Below, in pieces: positions 1 through 12,500 of a DNA stretch of 64,000 nucleotides (positions are counted from its first letter, which is position 1; each line of letters opens with the position of its first letter). The notes beneath the pieces are model-generated. The model was not told where the DNA came from. It saw only the letters and a program-made list of their open reading frames with translations, and searched no databases. The DNA comes from Turnera subulata. Lineage: Eukaryota; Streptophyta; Magnoliopsida; Malpighiales; Passifloraceae. The position numbers and the translations under genes were made by a program. The stretch covers positions 21,063 through 85,062 of the forward strand of contig JAKUCV010001501.1 in NCBI GenBank assembly GCA_028386065.3. Direction: 5' to 3'.

Positions 1-2
1 AT

Positions 3-1958
3 GTTTTGTTGAACCACATCGCAAGTGAAGATGTACGGGATCCTACCCCGGGAGATATATCAGTGGTGAAGGAGTTTCTTGATGTGTTCCCAGATGATTT
101 TCCGGGGTTTGCAACCCGACAGAGAGGTTGAGTATACCATCGACCTGATGCCAGGAGTCACACCCATATCGATGGCTCCATACAGGATGGCACCAACAGA
201 GCTCCAGGAGCTGAAGAAGCAGTTGGATGAGCTGTTAGAGAAGGGTTTTACCAGACCCAGTACCTCACCATGGGGTGCACCAGTTCTGTTTGTTAAGAAG
301 AAGGATGGTAGCTTGCGGATGTGTGTAGACTACCGCCAGCTGAACAAGGTGACAATTAAGAACAAGTACCCGTTGCCTAGGATTGATGATTTGTTTGACC
401 AGTTGCAAGGAGCCACCGTATTTTCCAAGATTGACCTTTGGTCTGGGTATCACCAGATCAAGATTGCAGAAAAGGACGTACCAAAGACTGCCTTCCGCAC
501 ACGATATGGTCATTTCGAGTTCACAGTGGTACCATTCGGATTGACCAATGCGCCAAGCAGTGTTCATGTGTTTGATGCACTTGGTCTTGAACGAGTTTTT
601 GGATAAGTTTGTTGTGGTCTTCATCGACGATATTCTCATTTACTCTAAGAGCAAGGAGGAACATGAGGAGCATTTGAGGATAGTGCTACAGAGATTACGG
701 GAGAAGCAGTTGTATGCCAAATTCAGCAGGTGTGAATTTTGGCTTGGAGAAGTTTCTTTCCTTGGACATGTGGTTGGCGGGGATGGAATAAAGGTTGACC
801 TTGCCAAAGTAAAGGCCGTGTTGGAATGGGAACCACCTAAGAATGTATCCGAAGTCAGAAGTTTCCTTGGACTTGCAGGATACTATCAGAGGTTCATTGA
901 AGGTTTTTCCTTATTAGCCAGTCCCATGACTAAGCTATTAAGGAAAGAACAGACATTTGTTTGGAGTCCGGAATGTCAGCAGAGTTTTGAAGAGCTCAAA
1001 AGAAAGCTGACCACAGCACCGGTTCTGACATTACAGAAGCCTAGAGTTGAGTATGTGTTGTTTTATGATGCATCGGGACTTGGTTTAGGAGCCGTGCTAA
1101 TGCAAGAAGGACGGATGATTGCCTACGCCTCTAGGCAGTTGAGGACTCATGAGAAGAATTATTCGACGCATGATCTTGAGATGGCAGCTGTGATTTTGGC
1201 ACTGAAGATTTGGAGACACTACTTATTTGGAGAGAAGTGTCGGATTTTCACTAACCTCAAGAGTCTTAAGTACATCATGACTCAGAAGGAGCTTAACCTG
1301 CGACAGAGACGTTGGGTTGAGTTACTTAATGACTATGATTGTACTATCGAGTATCACCCAGGAAAGGCCAATGTGGTAGCTGATGCCTTGAGCCGGAGAC
1401 AACCAGAGGATGCTTCCACTAATTACTCGATGTTCTCACTTATCGAGTTAAGGAAGTTGGGAGTCGGTTTAACAGTGGATGATACAGGAGCTTTGCTGGC
1501 ACACATGAGTGTCAAGTCTAATCTAAGAGGATGGATAGTTGAGTTACAAGATGGAGATCCTGACCTGGTCAAGCTTAAGGAAAGAGTAAAGAGTGGGAAA
1601 GAGGACAAGTTTCGTATAGCTGATGATGGAGCACTGATGATTGGGGAACGGATATATGTACCCAATGTCAGTAATCTGCGTAGTCAGATCCTGGAAGAAG
1701 GACATATAACGCCATATGCGATGCATCCTGGAAGCACCAAGATGTATCAGAACCTGAAGAGCCATTTCTGGTGGCCTCGGATGAAGAAGGATGTAGCAGA
1801 GTATGTTGCAAGATGTCTCACTTGCCAACAGGTGAAAGCTGAGCATCAAGCTCCAGTAGGGAAGTTGAGATCTTTGTCAGTGCCTGAATGGAAGTGGGAG
1901 ATGATCGCTATGGATTTTGTGATTGGATTACCGATGACTCGGAGGCAACATGATGCTA
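3..1958 (+). pseudogene. Chromovirus pol, protease linker to integrase zinc finger (broken)
   Basis: This is the first part of a Ty3 pol gene. The linker before RT ([11 protein letters not shown]) is followed by an extra T near 110 that shifts the frame into RT. RT shows the [26 protein letters not shown] fingers region and, after a second frameshift near 556, the FIDD catalytic box in [11 protein letters not shown]. RNase H follows ([19 protein letters not shown]), with an apparent D-to-N change in the FTNLKSLKY segment where FTDHKSLKY is usual. The integrase HHCC zinc finger ([17 protein letters not shown]) and the first catalytic Asp (AMDFVIGLP) come next. The reading frame then runs into a solo LTR at 1959. 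Three independent lesions show that it cannot be translated as one protein. Confidence 0.9.
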
Positions 1959-4900
1959 TGAAACGCCCGTGTCCCAATTCATTTATATGAGTTATAAATT
2001 AATTATAGATTGACCAAATTGCCCTTATCATTCCCGGGACACCCGTATCCCAAATCATCCATTAAAGAATGTATAGCATGTGAAGTGACCAAAATGCCCT
2101 TCTACCCGGGATACAATATCAACAACATAATCAATGAACAATTGTACAACAAATTACACAACAACGAGTATGCAGCGGAAGACTATACATATGATAACAT
2201 GTATACAGTGAACTCTATGGATCCGACCCAAGGAGAGGAAAACACCGCCACCTGCTGAAATGCTCTTCTGATCATCGATCAGCTAACCTGTGTAAAACTG
2301 TGAGGGGGTGAGACCAACCACTGTCTCACCGCAGACAAATAAACCAATAATATACAATTACAAATCAACTACAATTACACCGGCATCAAACAACAACAGC
2401 CTCAATACATAGAGTAAGACATCATCAGACAACATACCATCACTTGTCATTACTTATATTATTATCTTTGTTATTAAGGTTAAGTATTTTGTTAGGGCCC
2501 TCTACTGTGTGCGTCGAGCTCGGTCCCGTCTGATCAGACAACTAGGGCATAAGCCCAAATACAATCAAGGCCCAAGCCCAAATACCATCATAGAGAGAGA
2601 AAGAGACAGACAAAGAGAAAGAGGGAGGTAGAAAGGGGGAGGTAGAAAGAGGGAGGTAGAACCGGTCATAACAGACCCATATGCTAAACCGCATATACCA
2701 TGCTAAACCGCATGAAATCCCGAGGGGTATTACTTCCCACTCGAACCAACCGGTCAACAGCCCCACAGTAGAATTATAATAGTATTTTATTCACAATTAT
2801 CCTTTAAGAACTATACCATACGTTATTTCAAACATGGTTGTGTGGATTTAACATCTTAAACTCAAAACCGGGCCTCCAGCCCACAATCCACCACACAAAC
2901 CACAAAACCATACATCACGTTATTTAACACACAAATCAACCCATGCACGACAGGCATATTATATCACACTGGTACACAGTTCACAAGTCATGCACACTGC
3001 ATCAAAGATATCACCAACGTAGTACACTCGCAGATAGCAACATCAGCACATCAGACAAACATGCATACAGCATTCAAGACCAACAATTAATACCACTTAA
3101 TATATCAAGACAGTTAACCGTGCATTGTAGGCAGTAATGCATACAAAGGTTTATAAGTCCTCACCTGGGCCATATTAACGTCCAGGAACCAACAGTCCGG
3201 TCATGCCTTGAGTTCAAACCCAACCGCTCTTAATGTGTCACTAGTGCCTAAACATACACATATATCACTTAAACATGTTTCACAAGACATCATGTGATGC
3301 AATATCCAATTTACAGGCAATGATCCTTTACCCCCCAAAACAAGGCATAAAAGGAATAAGTACAAAGACATTCCAAGCGTGTAAGTCACGACCTCAAAAT
3401 CCAAAAACAATATTTAATGCCAAACAAGTGGCTTATAAGATAATAGCCCAATTAAAGAGACGAGCCACCTTTGCTGTCCAAAATCTATTCGGAAAATAAA
3501 GTTTCATGGTCAAGGGTTCAATCCACACAAATTCATTAGGTAAGATTGAGCAGTTTGTTTATTAGCCATACTCAGGATATGATTTAGATGAACAAGGATT
3601 TGTGTGCATGTGTTCACATTTAATGAAAATAATTATTGAACTTTCAAAGAACCCATGTGATAGGAATTACCAATGACTTGGTGAAAATCCACAAATTGGC
3701 ATCACCAAGGTTTAAATATCACTAATAGAAAATCTTATCAAAGATTGACTTTAAGAGGTAAAACCTACGTGTGGTGCTTCAACCTACATAGGCCAATTAA
3801 ATGGACATATGTACTATTAACCATGAAATCAATTGATGGACAGGAGATAACAAAATTGGGAAAGCAGACCCGATATATATCCATGACTTCATTGAACCAA
3901 ATTAATTATTATTCTATTAGAAGCATATATATACACATATTATTGTTGTGTAGAAACCAAGGTTTACTGGCATAAAACTTCATATGACCAGTCTATTAAT
4001 GGTGATTAAATCTGGCTTATAACCTTTCAAAACCAACAATCTTGGAAATAATTATAAGCTAGTGGTCATTTGTTAAAACTTGATAGTGGCCTGGCGTGTG
4101 CATAAACGTAGTGGTTTAGTAACTAAGGAAATTCAAAGAATTCAAAGACCAGTACTCAGAGTCATGGTTGAATCACTAAGATTTCATGTTATAGAGTCAA
4201 ACCTCAAAAGGCCAAAGGACACATGTATAGAGACGTGCTCTACCCAACCAACATAGACATTATAGACATGTTTATAATGCCCACAAGATCAAAGGTTTTC
4301 AGCATGTATCATTTTAAAATTGGTGTCAGGGCCAAATGATTTTCAACGAACCCAAACCAGCAAAATACCACAAAACTAAGGCCATGAATAGCTTATAAAT
4401 AAAATGGGCAAACATTTGTCATTACCTGTCTTCAATGGTTGAATCGAGTACAAAAGTCACTACGCCGCCAGAACTCAATCGAAGCACAACCCGATACCCA
4501 TTCCAACTCGCCCACAGTTGAATTGACACTAAATCCCATTCTCAACCACCATTAGCACAACCAAACAACAACCCGAGAGAGAGACAAGTGTGTTGAGAAT
4601 AAAGCTAAGGTAGAGATAAGGAAAGAGGGGAGGAACAGTTGAGAAGAAAGGAGTTATTGAAGGAGAAAGAAAGAAAATTGAAAGGATGCAAAAAGGACGT
4701 GGTACCGGTGAATGATAATAACTGCCACAAAAATTGGGTGAAGAAAAGAAAGAGATGAATTTATACCACCACTCTAGGGTTAGGTTTTTGTCAAAAGCAA
4801 AACGGCGTCGTTTTGCTTCCAAACGACGTCGAATCGTCTTCAAGCCCTCCCTTGGTCAACCCGAAAGTCAAAACACACCTAAGTATGTGTTTTATGTTAT

Positions 4901-5163
4901 AGCTCAGCCCAAAACTACGTAGTTTTAGACTAAACTACACCATGCCTTGTGTTTCACCACAAAATGCAAATAAACTCCAAAGGAAATCCAATTACGGTTT
5001 AATTTCACCATTAAATGAACATTTCCAAAAAAGAAGAAGAAGAAATTAACATCAATCTTCTTGACCAAAAATCCTGGAAATTCCTCGAGGGTAAAATCGG
5101 AAATAAAAATTAAAAATTCCAAAAATTCGTATAAATTAAATACCGAAAATTCGGGGCGTTACA
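1959..5163 (-). mobile_element. Solo LTR of a Ty3/Gypsy element, TSD TGCTA
   Basis: A 3.2-kb solo LTR sits inside the integrase gene. On the plus strand it begins TGAAACGCCCG and ends GGGGCGTTACA, the complement of a TGTAAC...GTTTCA LTR, so it is oriented minus. TGCTA flanks it at 1954-1958 and 5164-5168, and removing the insert plus one TGCTA restores the integrase frame. No PBS, gag or pol lies within it. It holds ACGT-centred palindromes (4799-4814 and 4911-4926) near the sense 5' end. The small ORFs inside it are not supported as genes. A solo LTR is normally the product of recombination between the two LTRs of a full element. Confidence 0.9.
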
Positions 5164-6160
5164 TGCTATTTGGGTCATCGTTGATCGATTAACAAAATCG
5201 GCACATTTCTTACCTATCCGCCAAACTGATACCATGGATACATTGGCGGGTAAGTATGTTGCTGAGGTTGTGAGACTACATGGGATTCCGAAGTCTATAG
5301 TCTCAGACAGGGATCTGAGGTCCACATCAGGTTTCTGGAAGAGCTTACAAGCAGCTTTGGGAACCAAGTTGAGCTTCAGTACTGCTTTTCATCCTCAGAC
5401 AGATGGACAATCTGAGAGGACTATACAGACATTGGAGGACATGTTAGGGGCATGTGCACTTAATTTCGGGAGTTGGGATAAGTATCTACCCTTGGCAGAG
5501 TTTGCTTATAACAACGACTACCATTCCAGCATTGGTATGCCACCTTTTGAGGCTCTCTATGGAAGGAAGTGTAGAAGTCCAGTGTGTTGGGATGAAGAAG
5601 GTGTGAGGTTGATCGTTGGATCGAAAATAGTCCAACAGATAGTGGATAAGATCCAGACGGTGAGACAGTGCATGAGAGCTGCTCAGGATCGGCAAAAGAG
5701 CTACGCCGACAAACACCGACGTGAGATGGAGTACAATGTTGGTGAAAAGGTTTTCCTCAGAGTAGCACCTTGGAAGGGTGTGATTAGGTTCGGCAAGAGA
5801 GGGAAGCTGAGCCCAAGGTATATTGGACCTTATGAGATCGTGGAGAGAATTGGACCACTAGCTTACAGGTTGTCCTTACCTAATGAGCTATTACGTATTC
5901 ACGACGTGTTCCATGTCTCCATGTTGAGGAGATATCGGTCGGATCCGAGTCACATTGTAGCCCCAGTGGATGTTGAGGTAGCAGAGGATCTTACTTACAC
6001 AGAAGTGCCGGAACAGATTCTTGCTCGAGAAGTTCGGCAGTTGCGGAACCGTACCATTCCTATGGTTAAGGTTAAATGGAGTAAACATTCTGCAAACGAG
6101 TCCACATGGGAAGTTGAGGAACACATGCGGACCCAGTATCCGCATCTCTTCACAGAATAG
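5164..6160 (+). pseudogene. Chromovirus integrase core, GPY/F and chromodomain (fragment)
   Basis: This is the continuation of the interrupted pol gene. After the duplicated TGCTA it resumes at WVIVDRLTKSAHF and is then open to the stop at 6158-6160. The second catalytic Asp lies in IVSDRD and the Glu in QSERTIQTLED, completing the DDE triad begun before the insert. The SDRDLRSTSGFW segment differs from the usual SDRDPRFTSRFW. A GPY/F-type region (IGPYEIVERIGPLAYRL) and a C-terminal chromodomain-like segment with WSKHSANESTWEVEEHM follow. The chromodomain of such elements directs integration to particular chromatin. The upstream half is separated by the solo LTR and frameshifts, so this part cannot be expressed normally. 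Confidence 0.88.
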
Positions 6161-6183
6161 GAATGAATTTTGAGGACGAAATT

Positions 6184-6200
6184 CTTTTAAGGGGGTAGAC
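6184..6200 (+). other. Polypurine tract next to the 3' LTR
   Basis: The purine-rich stretch TTTTAAGGGGGTAGAC lies directly before the LTR start TGTAACGG. It is the expected primer site for plus-strand DNA synthesis. The same motif precedes the LTRs of the related elements at 45384 and, in reverse, 25061 and 51583. Confidence 0.8.
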
Positions 6201-8965
6201 TGTAACGGCTCGGGTAAAATTTATGTTTTTACCGGGACTGTAAAAGGACTTTGTACAATAATTAACATATGGAAATAATCTTTGGTAATTATTTTATGGA
6301 AAACCGAGCATCGGATTCCAATTCCGAGTCTCACTCTATACTCCGGATATTTATGCGAAATTTCCGGGACGAGTTGGAATTTTTGGGATTTGGAAGCTGC
6401 GAAAAGACAAATATACCCCTGGGTAAGTTTTTTTTTAACTCAACAGAAGCTAGAAGGACAGTTAAGTCTTTTGCTGGTTCAGATATTTCCTATCCAATCA
6501 TGCTAATACATAGTCAATATTCTGCACTAATTTGAAAGGACAGAGACATTGTCGGCCATAAATCCTTGTCCCTCCTTTCTAGCCTATATCTTTGCCTAAT
6601 CTTCAATCAAACCGGTGTAAAAAAAAAAACAAATAACACACATAAACACAACCGGCCACAAACCCGAGACTACCAACACACACCACCTCCACCACCGACG
6701 CCTTCACCTCCACCTCCCTCTTCACTATTTCGTCCTGCCCACCGTTGCGCCGCCACAGCAAGCCATCGCCACCGCCATTCTTACTCTCTTTCTCCTCTTT
6801 GTGTTCTCCTCCCTCACGACGACACTGCCCGGAACCTACAGCCACCAGCCAACGAACACCACAGATCGGGTTCGTGGTAGCCGGCCCCCACTCGGCCTCC
6901 TCCCTGTCTCGACGACCACCTGCCTCACCGCCGGACGCACCACTGCAGCTGAAACCCGACGGCCGCCCTCCCTCTTCTGTTCGTCGCCGTCACAGACCAC
7001 CATCGCATGCCTCTCCTGCAGTCGCCGGACCCGACGAGCAAGCCGCCCAGATCCGTCCTCCTCCCTCGCGCTTCCCTTCCGTGCCGTCTCGTCGCCGTGC
7101 CGGACGTGCTGCCGCCTTTGGTGAGTAACCCGTTTTGTAAACGGGTGTATGAAGATGGGTTGAAGACGACCCGAATATCAGGGTCGCGGGTCGACCCGTC
7201 TCTGTGGTGGGTCGTGGGTTGTTTTGGGGTCTGTTGGGTTGTGTGTGGGCTAGGTTTTTGGTTTGGGCTAGTTAGAATAAAATTGGGCTGTAATTAATTG
7301 GCTGGACTTGAGTTTGGGTTGGGCTAGTGACTTTGCTGGGCTGCTGTGCGCTGGGCCTGCTGCATGGACCTACCTGGGCTCCATGTAGTGGGCTGGACAG
7401 CACTGTTCACGGCCCAGACAGTCCAGTCCAAGATTAAAAAAAAAATAATAATAAATAATTAAGTAATAATAATAATAAGTAGTAATAATAAAATCTGGAC
7501 TATATAAATAATATGGTTATAGTTGAAAATTAAATATTTAGGGAGACATGAGATATGGAAATAATTGATACTCATGCATATAGGAATAATTTAGGAAATA
7601 TATATATATATATGTGTATAGATAACTTTATAACAGATATTTTAGTAAAGATATGACTAAAGTATACCAGAAAATATATAGGCGTGACTAATTTCTAAAA
7701 AAGATTATTCTACAATAATTATAATTTTTGGGAAAGAAAATAAGTAATAGTAATAATAATTTTTATGGAAATATTTTGGGAAGGGTATACCGAAAAAATA
7801 ACCGGGTATAAGTATAGAATAGTATTTTGACACAGGAATAGTAAATAGTGAATTATGATGATAACGGGGTTTCACCGGGACGTTACGAACCAATTTAGGT
7901 TTATTTTTATGATATAGCATCATTTGCATTTATGTGCATCTTATGTGAATGTATGCTGTTATTTGCCATATAGGAGCCGATAACGAACAGTATCCCGAGG
8001 AACCGGATCCGGGACAATTTGAGGACTTCTAGGAGTAGGGAAATCGGCTAAGGTGAGGATGGATAAACTTTGATATGTCGCACATGATACTGTGTTTGTT
8101 TTTCTGTGATTATTTTGCCTGATTGAACTGCTGAGCCATTTGAGTTTGACTGTGGTATTATTGTTGTTGTTGATTTGTTGGTTGTGAATTTATTGATATG
8201 ATGAGATAATTGGATAATTGGAAGTTGTGTTGACGACTTGTTTGTCACTAGAAAAGTAGTGGTACGACTAGTTGGTTAGAGACTGTTTTGTGGTGGCTAT
8301 GATCTGGGTTACTTATGTTAAGCATGTCTATGCTTGGGATGTCTATCCCGTTATTATATTTTTGGGATGTCTATCCTTGGGTTACTATTTTGGGATGTCG
8401 ATCCCTGGATTGATCTAGCACCCGGAACATGTTAATAACCAGGTCTGACCCCTAGCTTGTCCAGTGATAGGGCCGAAAGATAAAATTGATAATAATAAGT
8501 ATTCTTTTGGTCTTTGCTCTGTTATTTATCTAGTTGTTTCTTTTGCTGGAATTTTACTTCGAAAGTATTGTGATTGCCTGCATATTACTGTTTATCTTTC
8601 GTCGGTGAGCACTTCGGACTCACCCCTCGATGCGGGGTTTCATCCCGTAGGATGAGTTGCTCGTAGTACAGGTACGTGGTTCGGCCAGCCGCTGTTTCTG
8701 CTCCACCAGTCCCCGGATCCATACCTCCGCTGCATCTCATTATAATTCTTCCGCTGCTGATATTTTCTATGTTGCTGTATCATAAATTATATGTTTCTGC
8801 TACTGCTGTTGTGGTTTGAATAATGGTCCCCAGGTTCGGGTGACGGATGTTGTATTTGAGATTACTTGTACTGTATGTTATTTTGTATGTACTGTCTGCT
8901 ACTGTAATAAGAACAGTTCTGACACGTGTTTACTGTGTACGGTAAATACGGGTCGGAGTGTTTCA
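6201..8965 (+). repeat. 3' LTR of the chromovirus (2.77 kb)
   Basis: The LTR starts TGTAACGG and ends GGTCGGAGTGTTTCA. A GC-rich, proline/arginine-coding leader (about 6660-7120) ends in a consensus splice donor (GGTGAGTAA at 7120). An AT-rich intron-like stretch, a short exon-like block at 7974-8052 and another donor (GTGAGG) follow. A tandem subrepeat based on GGGATGTCTATCCC, able to form a hairpin, lies at about 8335-8410. The long LTR with an internal transcribed leader is shared by all Ty3 LTRs in the window. Confidence 0.9.
6745..8032 (+). other. Candidate spliced small ORF inside the LTR
   Basis: An open frame rich in Pro, Ser and Arg (6745-7120) ends at a strong splice donor. The downstream block beginning at 7974, after the acceptor ATATAG, continues in the compatible phase. 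It encodes an acidic tail with DNEQ-Y-PEEPD and stops at 8030-8032. The LTR at 29859-32557 encodes a closely similar tail (DNEQ-I-PEEPD), and the element at 40317 has a related acidic exon at 41866-41937. The phase match was worked out by hand, and no transcript evidence is available. In two other LTRs (33898-37018, 53888-56690) the tail is conserved but the upstream frame does not join, so coding status is uncertain. Confidence 0.35.
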
Positions 8966-9337
8966 ACCTGATACTTTTATGTACCTTTTTCATAATATTG
9001 AATGTATTATCAGTAATGCTATTGTAAGAGGAAACTTAAAGGAAAGCAAATATTTTATAGTTATCGAAAGATAAAAAAGTAGACAACACAATGCACGAAT
9101 TCTTAGTCATTCATATAAGTACTCCAACTATATACATATGCAAGGAGGTAATGCTGATTGCTGCATGATCTTTTTCTGTACTTGTTTCATAATATTGAAT
9201 GTATAATGTATTATTATTAGTAATGCTATAGTAGGAGGAAATTAAAAGAAAATCAAATATTTTATAGTTATTGAAAGATTAAAATAAAAGTGGACAACAC
9301 AATGCACAGATTCTTAGTTACTCATATATGCACACCA

Positions 9338-9388
<51 letters not shown>

Positions 9389-9597
9389 ATTCTGATCAAA
9401 TTGAATATTACGCTCTTATTAGATTTTATAAGTCATATAATGGTAATAATTTTTTATATGATCATGAAAATCACCATATGTATTTATTAAGACATAGGGT
9501 TGTATAATTCTTGGAGAATATAGTTTTGCCCATATGTTTACCCCCTCTGTTGACAAGCCTCCTATTTATACTCACTATTCTCATTATTATTTACTTA
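8966..9597. repeat. Host spacer, copy 1 of a tandem duplication
   Basis: This AT-rich non-coding DNA has a near-identical copy at about 48479-49098. It contains ACCTG (TSD of the chromovirus), two short related sub-blocks around 9000-9140 and 9185-9320, and a TA microsatellite at 9341-9385. No gene was recognised. Confidence 0.85.
9341..9385. repeat. (TA)n microsatellite
   Basis: About 22 TA units. The duplicate copy at 48855-48880 is shorter and interrupted, which is ordinary microsatellite variation. Confidence 0.95.
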
Positions 9598-12500
9598 TCT
9601 ATATATATATATTAATGCAGAGTCCTAAATGTGGTGATGACACTTGACAATTTTGGTGCTGACATGTGGCATCCTCACTACAATTTGTGGGTTATTGTTG
9701 GCATTAATGTTGACATTAATGTTAAGGGCTCTTCATATCCAATACATGACTTAGTTACAAAATGTTTTTGTTTGCCATTTATGATAGTAAGTGGATAATG
9801 TCTTCTGAATTGCCTAATAGCTTTAAGTTTATTCCTTTGAAACGGAAACTACAACATTCATGTAATTATGCTGGGAAATGGAGAGTCTATTGCCAATAAC
9901 TTTATTGAATATCATTCATGAACTAAGCCATGGAATGCCTTGCGACTTCTGTCATCCATCCTGCTATAAATTGACGACGTCCATGATTTGAGGTGTTGGA
10001 GTCGCGTCACCTTCGTACGTGCATGTTTGTTGTTGGTTTCTTGCAGAGGGATCCTGTTTGTGATTGTATATAATTGTGTTATAATTTTGTTTTACCAATT
10101 GATACTGTAACGAACTTGATTTGATTGTTTGCTCACCTGCATGTGATCTATATTTGTGAAGGTGGTGGAGACCTGGGAGCTTTTCTTGAACTGTAACTGT
10201 TATTGCCAGCAGAGCCAAAAATAGGTAAGCCAGTACAATTTCCTATCAAATTGTAATGATGCTGTTGTGATTGTTTGTGCTATAATTTTGTTTTGCCAAT
10301 TGATATTGTAATGAATTTGATATGATCGTTTGCTTACCTGCATGTGATCTCTATTTGTGAAGGTGGTGGATACTTGGGAGCTTTTCTTGAACTGTAACTG
10401 TTAGTGGCAACAGATCCAAAAATAGGTAAGCCAGTACAATTTCTTATCAATTTGTATTGATTTGCTGCTAATGTTTGTATAATCATGTTCAGTTTAAGAA
10501 TGTAATGAGTCTTATGTGATGTCGTTGTGTTTGATTGCTCACTTGTATCTGATGGTTCTTTGGGAAGGAGGAAGAACACCTGCTTTCGTCGTGAACAGAT
10601 CACTGAGTCCTGTTACATGCAACAGAAGCAAGTAAAGTAAAGTAAGATCCATATTTTCTAAATCTTGGATGATGGTATCGTGTTTTTTGTTGTGCTGTTC
10701 CGTCTGTGCGATGTTGTCAGGATGGGCCCTTTTTTGTTTCACGGCCTGAGAATGACTCTTTTTATGTTGCTGTTGTTCTCCCATCTGAAAATGCAGGGTG
10801 TTTTGGTAAAGAGGAAGAACCCTATAAGGATTTGGGCAAGGTATGTAAGTAGTATTGGATGGAGATTTTCTGTGGCCCTCAATATTGTTCTGTGTTTGTT
10901 TAAGTCTTTGCTGCTTTGGAATTGTTGAATTTGGTTTTTCTTTTGGCTCTATTTGTGAAGGTGGTGGATACTTGGGAGCTTTTCTTGAACTGTAACTGTT
11001 AGTGCCAACAGATTCAGAAATAGGTAAGCCAGTACAATTTCTTATCAATTTGTATTGATTTGCTGCTAATGTTTGTATAATCGTGTTCAGTTTAAGAATG
11101 TAATGTGTCTTATGTGATGTTGTTGTGTTTGATTGCTCACCTGTATCTGATGGTTCTTTGTGAAGGAGGAAGAACACCTGCTTTCGTCGTGAACAGATCA
11201 CTGAGTCCTGTTACATGCAACAAAAACAAGTAGAGTAAAGTAAGATCCATATTTTCTAAATCTTGGATGATGGTGTCGTGTTTTTTGTTGTGCTGTTCCG
11301 TCTGTGCGATGTTGTCAGGATGGGCCCGTTGTTTGTTTCACGGCCTGAGAATGACTCTTTTTGTGTTGCTGCTGTTCTCCCATCTGAAAATGCAGGGTGT
11401 TTTGGTAAAGAGGAAGAACCCTATAAGGATCTGGGCAAGGTATGTCAGTAGTATTGGATGAAGATTTTCTGTGGCCCTCAATATTGTTCTGTGTTTGTTT
11501 AAGTCTTTGCTGCCCTGGAATTGTTGAATTTGGTTTTCCTTTTGGCTCTATTTGTAAAGGTGGTGGATACTTGGGAGCTTTTCTTGAACTGTAACTGTTA
11601 GTGCCAACAGATTCAGAAATAGGTAAGCCAGTACAATTTCTTATCAATTTGTATTGATTTGCTGCTAATGTTTGTATAATCGTGTTCAGTTTAAGAATGT
11701 AATGAGTCTTATGTGATGTTGTTGTGTTTGATTGCTCACCTGTATCTGATGGTTCTTTGTGAAGGAGGAAGAACACCTGCTTTCGTCGTGAACAGATCAC
11801 TGAGTCCTGTTACATGCAACAAAAGCAAGTAGAGTAAAGTAAGATCCATATTTTCTAAATCTTGGATGATGGTGTCGTGTTTTTTGTTGTGCTGTTCCGT
11901 CTGTGCGATGTTGTCAGGATGGGCCCGTTGTTTGTTTCACGGCCTGAGAATGACTCTTTTTGTGTTGCTGTTGTTCTCCCATCTGAAAATGCAGGGTGTT
12001 TTGGTAAAGAGGAAGAACCCTATAAGGATCTGGGCAAGGTATGTAAGTAGTATTGGATGAAGATTTTCTGTGGCCCTCAATATTGTTCTGTGTTTGTTTA
12101 AGTCTTTGCTGCCCTGGAATTGTTGAATTTGGTTTTCCTTTTGGCTCTATTTGTAAAGGTGGTGGATACTTGGGAGCTTTTCTTGAACTGTAACTGTTAG
12201 TGCCAACAGATTCAGAAATAGGTAAGCCAGTACAATTTCTTATCAATTTGTATTGATTTGCTGCTAATGTTTGTATAATCGTGTTCAGTTTAAGAATGTA
12301 ATGAGTCTTATGTGATGTTGTTGTGTTTGATTGCTCACCTGTATCTGATGGTTCTTTGTGAAGGAGGAAGAACACCTGCTTTCGTCGTGAACAGATCACT
12401 GAGTCCTGTTACATGCAACAAAAGCAAGTAGAGTAAAGTAAGATCCATATTTTCTAAATCTTGGATGATGGTGTCGTGTTTTTTGCTGTGCTGTTCCGTC

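Larger units (their letters stand above)
1..8965 (+). mobile_element. Ty3/Gypsy chromovirus (Tekay-like), 5' truncated by window
   Basis: This is the 3' portion of a plus-strand Ty3/Gypsy element. It shows, in order, reverse transcriptase, RNase H, integrase, a chromodomain-like C terminus, a polypurine tract and a 3' LTR. The order PR-RT-RH-IN-chromodomain and the LTR ends TGTAAC...GTTTCA fit the plant chromoviruses, probably the Tekay/Del lineage. The right boundary is supported by ACCTG at 8966-8970: a second copy of the flanking host DNA at 48479-48483 carries the same ACCTG without any insertion. Frameshifts and a nested solo LTR in the integrase make the element non-functional. The 5' LTR, gag and most of the protease lie left of the window. 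Confidence 0.9.

Noticed and set aside
2542..4922. Scattered ORFs of 60-105 codons in the solo LTR at 1959-5163
   Set aside because: They are not conserved in other LTRs, lack domains, and fall in LTR sequence.
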